Assembly: GCA_031082125.1 (NCBI GenBank)
Contig: JAVHLM010000043.1
Location: 1-51,126, forward strand
Direction of reading: 5' to 3'
From: Candidatus Eremiobacterota bacterium
GTDB lineage: Bacteria; Vulcanimicrobiota; CADAWZ01; Ess09-12
Length of the DNA stretch: 51,126 nucleotides
Below the pieces are notes generated by a model. That model was not told the origin of the DNA, did not search any database, and saw nothing but the letters and a program-made list of their open reading frames with translations. Positions within the stretch are counted from its first letter, which is position 1. Every line of letters starts with the position of its first letter. This document shows, piece by piece, positions 17,142 through 25,800 of the stretch. The position numbers and the translations under genes were made by a program.

Positions 17142-19382
17142 ATGAGCGAAGAGAACGACAGCATCAGCGAAGTCAAGAGCACTACCGAAAGGCCCCGGCA
17201 GGTCGAGCAGCAGGAGAGCCGCCCCGTCAGGGACTCTGCGCCGGCAAGGGAAGCACAGAAAAAGCCCGAGGAACAGGCTCCGGGCCAGCCTGCAAAGCCT
17301 GAATCAACATACAGCCCCAGCAGGGAGACCCAGGCAAGCCAGGGTGAAAAGCCCGGGAAGGCTGCCGGCACTGCCGGCGACATGGGGAGCGCCTGGCAGG
17401 ACGCCCTCAGGAAAAAGCCCGCAGAGTCAAAAGCCGCCGAGGAGGCTGCCGGCGCCCAGGCCAAAAAGCCCTCGGAAGACAAGGGGCATGAGGCCGAGAG
17501 CCAGGGTGCAGAAGGCCATGGAGAGGGCCATGAGCCCGGCAAAGCGGCGATTCATACGGCGCACGCCACGGAATCAGGAGCGCTGGCTGTGGAAGCGAGC
17601 ATAGAGGTGGCCAAGGAAAAGGCGGCCCACAAGGCACAGACCGGCCAAGGGCAGACAGAGGCCCCGAAGCCACCGGCAGCCGAGGGATCGAAGCCCGCCG
17701 CCGAGACTTCCAAGACACCGGCAGTGGAAGCACAGAAGACACCGGCCGCGGAAACGGCTAAGACGCCAGCCGCGGAGACCGCGAAGCCGCCGGTCCAGAG
17801 GCCCACCCCCGTCACCCAGGACATGCAGGACGTCGTTGACGCCGAGCTGAAAGCCCAGGAAGCACTCAAGAAGCCCGCTGCGGAAACAGCGAAGCCACCG
17901 GCCGCAGAAGCACAGAAGACACCGGCCGCGGAAACAGCTAAGACACCGGCCGCAGAGACCGCGAAGCCGCCAGCACAAAGGCCCACCCCCGTCACCCAGG
18001 ACATGCAGGACGTCGTTGACGCCGAGCTGAAAGCCCAGGAAGCACTCAAGAAGCCTGCGGCGGAAACAGCGAAGCCACCGGCCGCAGAAGCACAGAAGAC
18101 ACCGGCCGCAGAGACTGCCAAGACGCCTGCCGGGGAAGCGGCGAAGCCCCCGGCCCAGAGGCCGACGCCCATCACCGAGGACATGCAGAAACTCGTGGAC
18201 GCCGAGCTTAAAGCCCAGGAGGGCCTTAAGAAGCCCGCGGCGGAAACCGGCAAGGCACCGGCAGCAGAAGCTTCCAAGCCCCCCTTGGAATCGGGAAAAC
18301 CCGGCGCCGAAGCCTCGAAGACGCCGGCAGAGAGCTCTAAAGCACCTTCATCAGAGGGAAGCAAGCCTTCTTCCGAGACCTCCAGACCGGCATCGGAGGC
18401 AGGCAAGACCCCTGCCGAGGCAACCAGGCCCGGTTTCAAGGAAAAATTCACCGAAGGCGCCGAAAAAGCCATGCACCATGCCAACAAGGTCCTTGGTCCC
18501 ATGGCCATGGCTGCCGGGGCCGCCGAGTTTTCAGAAGGCCTCCACCAGGTGCAGCAAGGAAAGATACTTGAGGGCTCTCTCAACATGGCAGGGGGAGCGG
18601 CCGGCGTGACGGGGGGCGGAGCCGCGACGGTATCAGGCTTCTCCAACCCGGCAGCCTCGAGCCAGGCCGCCCTTGGAAGGGTGGCGGGCGGCGCCTTCGG
18701 GGTGGTCGTCGCCGCTGAAGGCGCCAAGGAGCTCACTCAGGGCATCAAGGAGGGAAGCGCCGGCAAGATAGCCGACGGAACCTTCAAGATAGGGGCCGGA
18801 GGAGCAATGACCACCGGGGCAGTCATCGGAAGCGCCGCCACGACTGGAGTGGCGATGGGAGCCCTTGCCACCGTTGACGGCTTGAAGACACTTGGCCAGG
18901 CTTACCAGGAAGGAAGCGTGGAAAAAGGTATCACCGGCAGCCTCAAGACCGGCGCCGGTGTGGCGATGATGGCCGGCGTGGCCACGGGCAATCCCATTCT
19001 CGCCGCAGGCGGTGCGGCAGTTTACGTGGGGACGGTGGCCTATGAGAACAGGGAGGCCCTTTACAACGGGGCCAAGCAGGTGGGAGGCGCCATCGCCGAC
19101 GGTGCCAAGACGGCCTACAATGCCACCAAGGACTTCGCCGGCAACGTGGCGCAGAGCGTAAGCGAGAAAGCCTCGCAGATCAAGGAGGAAGCCGGGAAGG
19201 TCATCGAGGCCGGCAAGCAGAAAGCCGCCGAGGTAGCCGCTGCCGTCGCCGAGAAGGCGTCGCAGGTCAAGGAAGCCGTATCGAGCACGATTTCTTCGGC
19301 GGCCAGCAAAGTTTCAGATGCGGCTTCGGCCGTAGGAGGCGGAATGAAGAGCGCGTGGGGGTGGGCTACCTCGTGGTGGTAG
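17142..19382 (+). CDS. Ala/Pro/Lys-rich protein with 60-residue tandem repeats and glycine-rich hydrophobic domain
   Basis: 746 residues from the ATG at 17142, which has AGGAGG about 8 nt upstream; the in-frame ATG at 17070 lies in the promoter. The first 430 residues are low-complexity and probably disordered, with many AETAK-P-type units. Residues about 185-370 contain three near-identical 60-residue copies, each with a predicted helix (DMQDVVDAELKAQEALKK). Residues about 440-645 are Gly/Ala-rich with alternating hydrophobic stretches (GGAAGVTGGGAATVSG, MTTGAVIGSAATTG), suggesting membrane hairpins or a glycine-zipper-like domain. The last 100 residues are amphipathic helices of the LEA/YtxH type (QKAAEVAAAVAEKASQVKEA). 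I do not recognise the family. It ends 17 nt inside the convergent neighbour. Confidence 0.75.
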   Translation: MSEENDSISEVKSTTERPRQVEQQESRPVRDSAPAREAQKKPEEQAPGQPAKPESTYSPSRETQASQGEKPGKAAGTAGDMGSAWQDALRKKPAESKAAEEAAGAQAKKPSEDKGHEAESQGAEGHGEGHEPGKAAIHTAHATESGALAVEASIEVAKEKAAHKAQTGQGQTEAPKPPAAEGSKPAAETSKTPAVEAQKTPAAETAKTPAAETAKPPVQRPTPVTQDMQDVVDAELKAQEALKKPAAETAKPPAAEAQKTPAAETAKTPAAETAKPPAQRPTPVTQDMQDVVDAELKAQEALKKPAAETAKPPAAEAQKTPAAETAKTPAGEAAKPPAQRPTPITEDMQKLVDAELKAQEGLKKPAAETGKAPAAEASKPPLESGKPGAEASKTPAESSKAPSSEGSKPSSETSRPASEAGKTPAEATRPGFKEKFTEGAEKAMHHANKVLGPMAMAAGAAEFSEGLHQVQQGKILEGSLNMAGGAAGVTGGGAATVSGFSNPAASSQAALGRVAGGAFGVVVAAEGAKELTQGIKEGSAGKIADGTFKIGAGGAMTTGAVIGSAATTGVAMGALATVDGLKTLGQAYQEGSVEKGITGSLKTGAGVAMMAGVATGNPILAAGGAAVYVGTVAYENREALYNGAKQVGGAIADGAKTAYNATKDFAGNVAQSVSEKASQIKEEAGKVIEAGKQKAAEVAAAVAEKASQVKEAVSSTISSAASKVSDAASAVGGGMKSAWGWATSWW
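17695..18255 (+). repeat. 180-bp tandem repeats inside a coding region, about three copies
   Basis: The segment GCCCACCCCCGTCACCCAGG recurs at 17801 and 17981, and a diverged copy starts at 18161. The period is exactly 180 bp (60 codons). The first two copies are almost identical at nucleotide level, which suggests recent duplication or active recombination. Confidence 0.9.
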
Positions 19383-19992
19383 CTGAGCCCGCCAGGGCAT
19401 TCTCCATGACGATCGAGAGGGTTCTGCCGTCGGCATAGGCCATTTCAATCACCGACGTGGACTGCAGGTGGCAGCCCCTGGTGAGGGAAAAATCGATGGT
19501 CGATTCCACGGTCGTGTCCAGGCCCTCAAGCTCGTTCTTATCATGGGCGGTGCTTACAAGGTGAGCGATAAGCTCATCTTTTTTCTTCTCAAATGAGAGG
19601 ACCACATACTCTGTCACCGAGGTGCCCCGCTCGGCCACCCATCCCTCACCCTCGCCCACTGGCTGGGAGGGAAAGGAGGCAGTGTGAGGGAAGGCGCTCT
19701 CTCCTGAGACGTCGGTGAGCGTGCCGTCGGGCTTCATCGCGAAGGAGAATCGGGCCCTCGTGAATTCCTCGGGGAGGCTCCCCATCAGGATTCCCTCAAA
19801 AGTGAGAGGCTCCTGGGTCATCTCTATGGTCATGTTTCCGTCGCCTGCGACATCGAGGACCTTGAGCCGCGACTTCGACGTGGACCGGCCCGCGGCGGTC
19901 TCTCCATCCCTGCTTTTAAGGAGCATGTTGATACCCTGCTCATAGGTGAGGACCTGATCCTTTTTCAATTTATAGGCTATCAGCTCTTTCAT
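19366..19992 (-). CDS. hypothetical beta-rich protein
   Basis: 208 residues from the ATG at 19992, which has GGAG 9 nt upstream. A GTG at 20037 would add 15 residues but has no ribosome-binding site. The protein is soluble-looking, rich in alternating hydrophobic and polar strands, with conserved-looking blocks (YKLKKDQVLTYEQ, FEGILMGSLPEEFTRA, VGEGEGWVAERG). It has no signal peptide from this start. I do not recognise the family with certainty; it loosely resembles DUF6263-like proteins. The 3' end overlaps the convergent repeat-protein gene by 17 nt. Confidence 0.65.
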   Translation of the reverse strand: MKELIAYKLKKDQVLTYEQGINMLLKSRDGETAAGRSTSKSRLKVLDVAGDGNMTIEMTQEPLTFEGILMGSLPEEFTRARFSFAMKPDGTLTDVSGESAFPHTASFPSQPVGEGEGWVAERGTSVTEYVVLSFEKKKDELIAHLVSTAHDKNELEGLDTTVESTIDFSLTRGCHLQSTSVIEMAYADGRTLSIVMENALAGSATTTR

Positions 19993-20091
19993 TTCATTGG
20001 TCTCCGCTCCAGGATTGGCTATCTTGCTCAATTCCACTACAAGGGGGAAAACCCTTCAGCACCGGATGCTCTGATGAAGTTATCCAGGCGG

Positions 20092-20119
20092 TTTACTTTC
20101 TGCAGCATTCCTGTATAAC
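20092..20119 (+). promoter_or_regulatory. sigma70-like promoter for the ankyrin gene
   Basis: TTTACT at 20092-20097, a 16-nt spacer, and TATAAC at 20114-20119. The leader to the start at 20157 is about 30 nt and carries AAGGAGGG. Confidence 0.5.
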
Positions 20120-20156
20120 AGAGGTGACATGATCTCCCCGTCAAGGAGGGAAAGAC

Positions 20157-20951
20157 GTGGAAGCACTATGCCCGAGATGCGGAAGGCGTAACAGTGGCAT
20201 GAGCCATTTCTGCACGAAATGCGACGAGCCTCTGTTCATGCATCCCGATCTGTGGGGGGAGTTCAGCCCTGGAGCATTTGACAATTTCATCGAGCCTGCG
20301 GGCCGGGGGATCCCTCCCGATGGCTCCTACATCCTCCTCTCATCGGCCTTCGAGGAGAACAGGCACCAGTGGAATTCCCTGCACTGGGCCACTTTTTTCG
20401 GCATGACGGAGATGATTGAACTGCTCCTCGCCTCGGGGATCGATGTAAAGACCGTAAACCGTCTTGGCGAGACAGCCCTGCACCTTGCCAGAACCTGCTC
20501 AATTGCCCGCCTTCTCATCGAAAAAGGAGCCTCGATCAATGCCCGCAGCGTGAAAGGCGAGACACCCCTTTTTGAAGCACTCCGTTACGGGCAGCGCGAC
20601 ATGGTAGAGCTTCTGATAAAGCGCGGCGCCGATGTCAATGCCAGGAATGCCAGGGGGAGCACCCCGCTCCACAGGGCAGCGCGCATGGGAAGCGGGGAGC
20701 TTGCCGAGCTGCTCCTTCGCTATCGTGCAGAAGTGAACATGAGAGACTGCGAGGGAAGAACACCCCTCCACCTTGTGGAGTCCAGGGAAATGGCGGCCCT
20801 CCTCATCGCCTACAGGGCCGAGGTCAATGCCCGCGACATGAACGGCTGGACCCCCCTGGGCGCCACGCTGATCCGCGAGCGCGTCTCGTCGGGGAGCCAG
20901 GGGCTTTCTGAAGTGATAAGCCTTCTCATCGCCCGCGGCGCTGAGAAATAG
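20157..20951 (+). CDS. ankyrin-repeat protein with N-terminal zinc ribbon
   Basis: 264 residues from a GTG at 20157, fixed by AAGGAGGG ending 6 nt upstream. Residues 5-24 form a zinc ribbon (CPRCGRR then CTKC). From about residue 70 there are six ankyrin units, with cores such as NSLHWATFFGMTEMIELLLA, GETALHLA, GETPLFEALRYGQRDMVELL and GSTPLHRAARMGSGELAELL. Ankyrin arrays bind partner proteins. There are no membrane helices or signal peptide, so it is probably cytoplasmic. No neighbour suggests a specific partner. Confidence 0.88.
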   Translation: MEALCPRCGRRNSGMSHFCTKCDEPLFMHPDLWGEFSPGAFDNFIEPAGRGIPPDGSYILLSSAFEENRHQWNSLHWATFFGMTEMIELLLASGIDVKTVNRLGETALHLARTCSIARLLIEKGASINARSVKGETPLFEALRYGQRDMVELLIKRGADVNARNARGSTPLHRAARMGSGELAELLLRYRAEVNMRDCEGRTPLHLVESREMAALLIAYRAEVNARDMNGWTPLGATLIRERVSSGSQGLSEVISLLIARGAEK

Positions 20952-21064
20952 CGGGATGGAGGAGGTCGCCGCGGCATATCGAAGGCTTAATCACAAGATG
21001 AACAGGAAAGGTCATATAATGAACGCGGACGGCTCAGGACGGACAAACCAGACTACGGAGCGCA

Positions 21065-22312
21065 TCAGGGCAGCGAGGAAAGCCACCGGTGGGCTGTGAC
21101 TGCCAGAACGCTCTGCAGGCCGTTCCTGTACACCTTCTTGATCCCTGCCCTCCTGACAAGCTGCACGGAGGGGATGTTCAGGCGGTTCTGGAACATCAGG
21201 AGGCTCGCAGCGGGAGCATCATCGTTCAGCTTTGCTTCCACCAGCAGGAAAGGCCTGTTGCTCTCCGCTATAAGAAAATCAACCTCCTGCTTTTCCTTGT
21301 TCTTCAGATAATGAAGGCTGAATCTCCCCCAGCCGAAATCGCTCCACGTCTCGACGGCCCTCAGGAGCTCAACGGCAACGAGGTTCTCAAAGCGCGCGGC
21401 CTCGTCGTCTATCACGGGAAAATTAAAGAGGTACATCTTCTTTTCCTTGAGGATGCTCCTCGAAATCTTCGCAGTCCAGGGAGAGAGGCGAAAGGTGAGA
21501 TACAGGGAATCAAAGAGAAGGAGCCAGTTTTTCACTGTGTCAAAGGCCACCTGCAGGTCTCCCGCGAGGTTGTTCATGGACAGGGGGCTTCCCACTCTCG
21601 AGGGGATCAGCGCGGAGAGAAGCTCAAGGGTGTCAAGGTTGCGGATATCCGCAAGCGTTCTCATGTCGTCGCGGACAATCTGCTGGCCATAGGCCGCCGA
21701 CCACCTCGACCAGAAGGCTTTCCTTCCCCTGGTAAAGGGCTCGGGGAAGCCGCTCAGCTCCCACAGTGAGTGAAATGTTTCTGCAGTCTCTGCTCCCGGG
21801 GCATCATCAAATCCCTCGAGGGGATTATTGATGAACTCTCTCACTGTCTTCCGGCGAGCAGAGAGCTCCGCCATCGTGAAGGGGAAAATATGGAACCTCA
21901 AGAAACGGCCTGCAAGCGAATCCCCCGCTTTCCTGGAATACTCCAGGCGGCCGCTCCCCGTGACAAGAAACTGATATTCTCCGGCAAACTGGTCACAGAC
22001 TCCCTTGAGATAATTCTTCCAGTCGCGGTATTTATGGAGCTCATCCAGAATGACCAGGGGCTTTGATTTCACGCTGCTGCGAGGCTCTCTTGAGAAAAAA
22101 CCTGGATCAGCGATAAGGCGGCGCTTGTCCTTCGCAAGGTCCCAGTTGAAATAGACGGTATCGGCAAAATCTTTTGCAACGATTTCCCTTGCAAAGGTGG
22201 TCTTGCCTGACTGGCGCGGCCCGGCGAGCATGATCAATCCCTTGTCGGCTGAGAGCTCATCCCATAACTCTTTGTAAACAGCTCTGCCATGCATGGTTAA
22301 ATTATAACCCAT
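21065..22312 (-). CDS. AAA-type ATPase with DUF4143 domain
   Basis: 415 residues. The P-loop GPRQSGKTT (about 31-39) and Walker B LVILDELHKY (about 87-96) mark the ATPase core, followed by VTGSGRLEYSRKAGDSLAGRF. The C-terminal half is the DUF4143 region, with a PD-(D/E)XK-nuclease-like signature (EVDFLIAE then LLVEAKL, near residues 360-380). The cellular role of this widespread family is unsettled; many lie in variable genome regions. The ATG at 22312 has no ribosome-binding site and sits on the left end of a perfect 34-bp palindrome, so the internal Met at residue 7 is a possible alternative start. The gene appears to be monocistronic. Confidence 0.88.
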   Translation of the reverse strand: MGYNLTMHGRAVYKELWDELSADKGLIMLAGPRQSGKTTFAREIVAKDFADTVYFNWDLAKDKRRLIADPGFFSREPRSSVKSKPLVILDELHKYRDWKNYLKGVCDQFAGEYQFLVTGSGRLEYSRKAGDSLAGRFLRFHIFPFTMAELSARRKTVREFINNPLEGFDDAPGAETAETFHSLWELSGFPEPFTRGRKAFWSRWSAAYGQQIVRDDMRTLADIRNLDTLELLSALIPSRVGSPLSMNNLAGDLQVAFDTVKNWLLLFDSLYLTFRLSPWTAKISRSILKEKKMYLFNFPVIDDEAARFENLVAVELLRAVETWSDFGWGRFSLHYLKNKEKQEVDFLIAESNRPFLLVEAKLNDDAPAASLLMFQNRLNIPSVQLVRRAGIKKVYRNGLQSVLAVTAHRWLSSLP

Positions 22313-22344
22313 ACTCGGAAATAGTCAAGACTATTTCCGAGTAT
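22311..22344. repeat. perfect 34-bp inverted repeat over the start of the DUF4143 ATPase gene
   Basis: Left arm ATACTCGGAAATAGTC (22311-22326) and right arm GACTATTTCCGAGTAT (22329-22344) are exact reverse complements separated by AA. The palindrome covers the start codon at 22312. It could be an operator, or a hairpin masking translation initiation. Confidence 0.93.
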
Positions 22345-22665
22345 CTCTCCATGTAATGGAAGGCAGCCTTCTTCATATCGTCAAGAGATTGAGATGGAAT
22401 AGAGCTGACCGCCCTGCGCCACCCGGAAGAGCTTGAAGCAGCCGGATAAATTCCTCGGAGTGATGATGTTATGAAAAATTTTTTGATAGATTCTTTCTCG
22501 TGATGCCATATCTTCATCTTCACAGGAGGCTCTTTCTCTTCGCTGGAGAGGCTTTCAGGGATATTTGCTGAAAAAATTGCACTACTGTCTTTTCCGGCCA
22601 TCCAGATGCCATGGGGCGATGGCTTCCAAATCCAATGTACATCTTGTATTCTGCAGACAGCCCTT

Positions 22666-22694
22666 TTGACATGCCATTTATTTTGGAGTATAAT
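22666..22694 (+). promoter_or_regulatory. perfect-consensus sigma70 promoter for the HNH gene
   Basis: TTGACA at 22666-22671, a 17-nt spacer, and TATAAT at 22689-22694. Both hexamers and the spacing are the ideal consensus. The leader to the start at 22755 is about 55 nt. Confidence 0.85.
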
Positions 22695-22740
22695 TAAATA
22701 AGGGATACATAAGAGACCCATGAGTGGTAAATTACCAATG

Positions 22741-22748
22741 AAAGGAGG
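22741..22748 (+). promoter_or_regulatory. ribosome-binding site that selects a GTG start
   Basis: AAAGGAGG abuts an ATG at 22749 with no spacing, whereas the GTG at 22755 lies at the normal distance of 6 nt. The GTG is therefore the likely start. Confidence 0.6.
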
Positions 22749-22754
22749 ATGAAT

Positions 22755-25196
22755 GTGAATAGCGCGGCCGGAGCTCACCTCAGGGAGGTCCCGCACCGGG
22801 AGGCCGAAACAGTCACTCAGGCTGTGCTTGCCACCCAGGAGGTTAAACCATCTCCCGAGGTGATCCGTGAGTATCCCGGCTACGAGGCCACCATGGAGGG
22901 CGGGCAGGTCTTCAAGGCACTCCCCGGCCTCCCACTGGTGACCTACGGCGCCGACGAGGTGCTCTCGCGATCAAACTGCAGGCATATTTTCAGGGATCTC
23001 ACCGGAGAGGTTCTGGACTGGAACCTCTGGTGCCTCTCTTCTGCAGCGGTCAGGCTCGATCTTCTCATCGGGGAGGCTCTCCTCTCCCTGAACGGGAAGC
23101 TTGAGATGCTCGGTTATGTGCGGGTTTCCGACTTTGTGCGCGAGGAGCTTGGGATCTCATCCCGGAGCGGTTATGAGCTGATGAGGAATGCGAAGGCCCT
23201 TCAGAAGCTCCCCCTCATCAGGGAGGCTCTTGAAAAGGGGCAGCTCAGGAAGAGCGCACTGCGGTATCTTTTCCAGGTCGTGAAGCCTGAAACCGAAGCC
23301 GAATGGCTTTCAAAGGCCATGCAGTGCACCGTGAGAGAAATTGAAGAGGAGGTGAAGAAATTCAAGTCGGGTGCCGGGGAGGCCGGCATCGATTCCTTTG
23401 TCGCCGGCGATGACGATGAAGAGGACGCAGGGAGCCTCGCCGTAAGCGCGCGGGCTCCTTTTTCTGTTGCCGCAAAATGGGACCGGGCGTTGGAAGTGTT
23501 CCGCAGGATGGAGGAGGCTGAGCTCCCTTCGGAGCATTTCGTGGAGGCCCTTATCGGCGAGTTTGTCGCTTCGGCGCCGCTCGAAGGTCTCGGGGATCCT
23601 GGCACAACGCTGCAGTCTCCGGAGGATTCCGATTCCGGGACAGGGAAACCGGGGGCTCGGGAGGCCGCGGGAGCTGCTCTCTGCCGCCTGCAGGGGAATG
23701 AATCCCATGGCGACTGCGCCACCCACGGCGAGGGGGCATACTCTCGGAATAGCCTTGATGCTTCCGACACAAGGGAGAACGGAGCCGATCCCGCTATCGA
23801 GGAGAAAGCCCTTCTCCTTGGCGCCCTGGCGGGTGCCATAGGCTCCCTCGATGACGAGGCCTCCTTCGGCGAGCGGGACATGGAGCTTGCCCGCCAGGTC
23901 CACAAGGACCTCGAAGAGGTATCGCACCTCTGGGAGTTCCTCCCCTGGAAGCCCGTCACCGTGGAGCTTCCCCCGGAGTTCCAGGCTCCCCTGAGCCACA
24001 GGCCCGAGGCCGATACCGCCGTCACCCCTGACGGCACCCTGGTGCGCCCTCCCGCCGATCCCTTCAAGACGGTCGCCCGCCTCCGGAAGATGGCTTCACT
24101 GCTGCACTCCCTCTCCTTCTACCAGGGGAGGCTCCTGCGGACTCTCAACAATTTCGGTCTCTATAAGGACATGCTCTTCCTCTCCCTGGGGCATTACACC
24201 AGGGAGCGCCTCGGGATGTCCCGCAGCACCGCGTATTCTCTCATCAAATTAGAAAGGAGTTATCTGGAATATCCCGATATGCTGGACCTTGTGCAGGTGG
24301 GAAAGCTCTCCCCTGAGCAGGCGCGGCATCTTGCCAGGGTATTCAATGAGGGGACCCGCGTCCAGGGGGCGTGGCTCTCCTACGCCCAGGAGGTTCCTGT
24401 CGCCACCCTGATGGCTGCCGTCGAGGGGTTCCTGCGCTTCGCCAAAAGGGCGGTCCACAAAAAGTGGGACATCCATCCCGAGGCCTTCGAGGTGGCCGTC
24501 ACGGGAAGGTCCGTCAAAAGGATCATCCAGGCTGATTCAATTGCCCATGAACCCAATGGGGATATGGGTTTGGATGCCGCAGTCCAGATTTCCGCACAGC
24601 AAAAAACAGGGGAAGGGGGACATAGTTCCGGGGGAGCCGTCATCTGGGAGGTCACCCAGGGCAGGGAGCACCCCGATCTCCCTGAGATTCTCTCGATCCT
24701 CTCGGGAGAGACCCCGGAAGAAGGGACCTTCGGGTCGAACCTCTCGGACAGGGGCACCCTCATCCGCTTCTTCATCAAAAAAGATCTTGTTCCCCTCTGG
24801 AACCACGCCGTGAGGATCTGGGCCGCCGGCAGGCCAGAAACGGCCGTCGATGCCAGTCAGCAGCTTGCCCTCTTCATCGAGGCCCTCCTTGATACTTTTC
24901 TTGCCACCTGGGACCTCCCGGAAAAGCGGGACATCCACCACCGCACCCTTGCCCGGGATAATTACCAGTGCCAGGCCCCGGGCTGCAAGTGCCGGCGGAA
25001 TCTGCATTCCCATCACATCATCTTCCGCTCACACGGGGGAAGCGACAAGCTTCACAACAGAATCACCCTCTGCATGGCCCACCACCTCAGGTGCGTCCAT
25101 GAGGGCCACCTTGTCATCAGGGGCAGGGCGCCTCACATCCTCACCTTCATCTTTCCCCTCGGCAGGGAAATCGGCGGGCCCTGTACAACTAATTAA
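22755..25196 (+). CDS. HNH endonuclease-domain protein with internal duplication
   Basis: 813 residues. The C-terminal part (about 739-785) is an HNH nuclease with zinc-ligand-like cysteines (CQAPGCKC), the core LHSHHIIFRSHGGSDKLHNRI and a following CMAHHLRCVH. Two helical modules precede it: residues about 97-180 (GYVRVSDFVREELGISSRSG, KSALRYLFQV) and about 445-545 (HYTRERLGMSRSTAYSLIKL, LSPEQARHLARV) look like diverged copies of one another, each resembling a helix-turn-helix DNA-binding unit. The linker (about 215-370) is of low complexity. The layout resembles DUF222-HNH proteins, common in variable genome regions, but the identity is inferred. The gene at 1-607 is a paralogue. The function (nuclease in defence, mobility or recombination) is unproven. 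Confidence 0.85.
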   Translation: MNSAAGAHLREVPHREAETVTQAVLATQEVKPSPEVIREYPGYEATMEGGQVFKALPGLPLVTYGADEVLSRSNCRHIFRDLTGEVLDWNLWCLSSAAVRLDLLIGEALLSLNGKLEMLGYVRVSDFVREELGISSRSGYELMRNAKALQKLPLIREALEKGQLRKSALRYLFQVVKPETEAEWLSKAMQCTVREIEEEVKKFKSGAGEAGIDSFVAGDDDEEDAGSLAVSARAPFSVAAKWDRALEVFRRMEEAELPSEHFVEALIGEFVASAPLEGLGDPGTTLQSPEDSDSGTGKPGAREAAGAALCRLQGNESHGDCATHGEGAYSRNSLDASDTRENGADPAIEEKALLLGALAGAIGSLDDEASFGERDMELARQVHKDLEEVSHLWEFLPWKPVTVELPPEFQAPLSHRPEADTAVTPDGTLVRPPADPFKTVARLRKMASLLHSLSFYQGRLLRTLNNFGLYKDMLFLSLGHYTRERLGMSRSTAYSLIKLERSYLEYPDMLDLVQVGKLSPEQARHLARVFNEGTRVQGAWLSYAQEVPVATLMAAVEGFLRFAKRAVHKKWDIHPEAFEVAVTGRSVKRIIQADSIAHEPNGDMGLDAAVQISAQQKTGEGGHSSGGAVIWEVTQGREHPDLPEILSILSGETPEEGTFGSNLSDRGTLIRFFIKKDLVPLWNHAVRIWAAGRPETAVDASQQLALFIEALLDTFLATWDLPEKRDIHHRTLARDNYQCQAPGCKCRRNLHSHHIIFRSHGGSDKLHNRITLCMAHHLRCVHEGHLVIRGRAPHILTFIFPLGREIGGPCTTN

Positions 25197-25259
25197 AACA
25201 GAGACAGAAAACCGCGCATGAAAGAAGCCATAAGACAATTCAAAAGGAGGTGCTTCTCT

Positions 25260-25769
25260 GTGAAAATACTTGAAACCGTGGCAGAGCTGATGGATCTTGC
25301 CGCCAGGACGGCGCCCAAGAGCGCGGGGCAGGACTACATTCTCACCAGAATCCTGAGCGGGGCCGAGGTGAATGCTCTTGCCGACGCGATGATAAAGCAT
25401 GGGACCGAGAAAGGAAAGAAAAACTTCGACAGGGACGGGGAAAACGTGCGCCGCTCCCCCGTGGTGCTCCTTGTGGGCGTGAAGGATGCGAAGCCCGTGG
25501 GCCTCAACTGCGGCGCATGCGGGGCCATGTGCGCCGATATCAAGCCTGCCGATCACGGCGAATTCAGGGGCCCCCACTGCGCCCTCCGCCTGCTGGACAT
25601 GGGCATTGCAATAGGCTCGGCAGTGAAGACGGCACAGCTGCTGAACGCCGACAACAGGATAATGTACCGCATAGGCGCCGCCGCAATAAGCGCAGGGATG
25701 ATCGACTGGGATTTCGCCATGGGCATTCCCATCTCGGCCTCTGGCAAGAGCATTTACTTTGACCGCTGA
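25260..25769 (+). CDS. DUF2148 ferredoxin-domain protein
   Basis: 169 residues from the GTG at 25260, preceded by AAAGGAGGT; an ATG 42 nt upstream lacks a site. The sequence matches the DUF2148 family (COG4739), described as containing a ferredoxin domain: the cysteines in LNCGACGAMCADI plus a Cys in GPHCALRLLDMGIAIGSAV, and the C-terminal block GMIDWDFAMGIPISASGKSIYFDR. Function unknown; proteins of this family occur mostly in anaerobes. It lies 31 nt before panB and could share its transcript. Confidence 0.85.
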   Translation: MKILETVAELMDLAARTAPKSAGQDYILTRILSGAEVNALADAMIKHGTEKGKKNFDRDGENVRRSPVVLLVGVKDAKPVGLNCGACGAMCADIKPADHGEFRGPHCALRLLDMGIAIGSAVKTAQLLNADNRIMYRIGAAAISAGMIDWDFAMGIPISASGKSIYFDR

Positions 25770-25800
25770 GAGGTCAGCAATAATACGAAGGAGGAAGATT

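Larger units (their letters stand above)
22345..22754. other. intergenic region between divergent ATPase and HNH genes
   Basis: 410 nt lower in GC than its neighbours. A minus-strand frame of 164 codons is open across 22302-22796 but has unlikely composition, no ribosome-binding site and overlaps both the HNH promoter and the HNH 5' end, so I do not count it as a gene. It could be a decayed remnant. The right end holds the HNH promoter. Confidence 0.5.

Noticed and set aside
17801-18181. CRISPR-like regular repeats
   Set aside because: The 180-bp repeats are coding, have no short spacer structure and lie in one reading frame; likewise the 102-bp repeats at the right edge.
17552-18736. Long antisense frame (about 394 codons) across the Ala/Pro/Lys-rich repeat gene
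   Set aside because: Shadow of a GC-rich repetitive gene on the other strand; it merely mirrors the repeats and has no start signals.
22302-22796. Minus-strand frame of 164 codons between the ATPase and HNH genes
   Set aside because: Odd composition, no ribosome-binding site, and it overlaps the perfect HNH promoter, the HNH 5' end and the palindrome.
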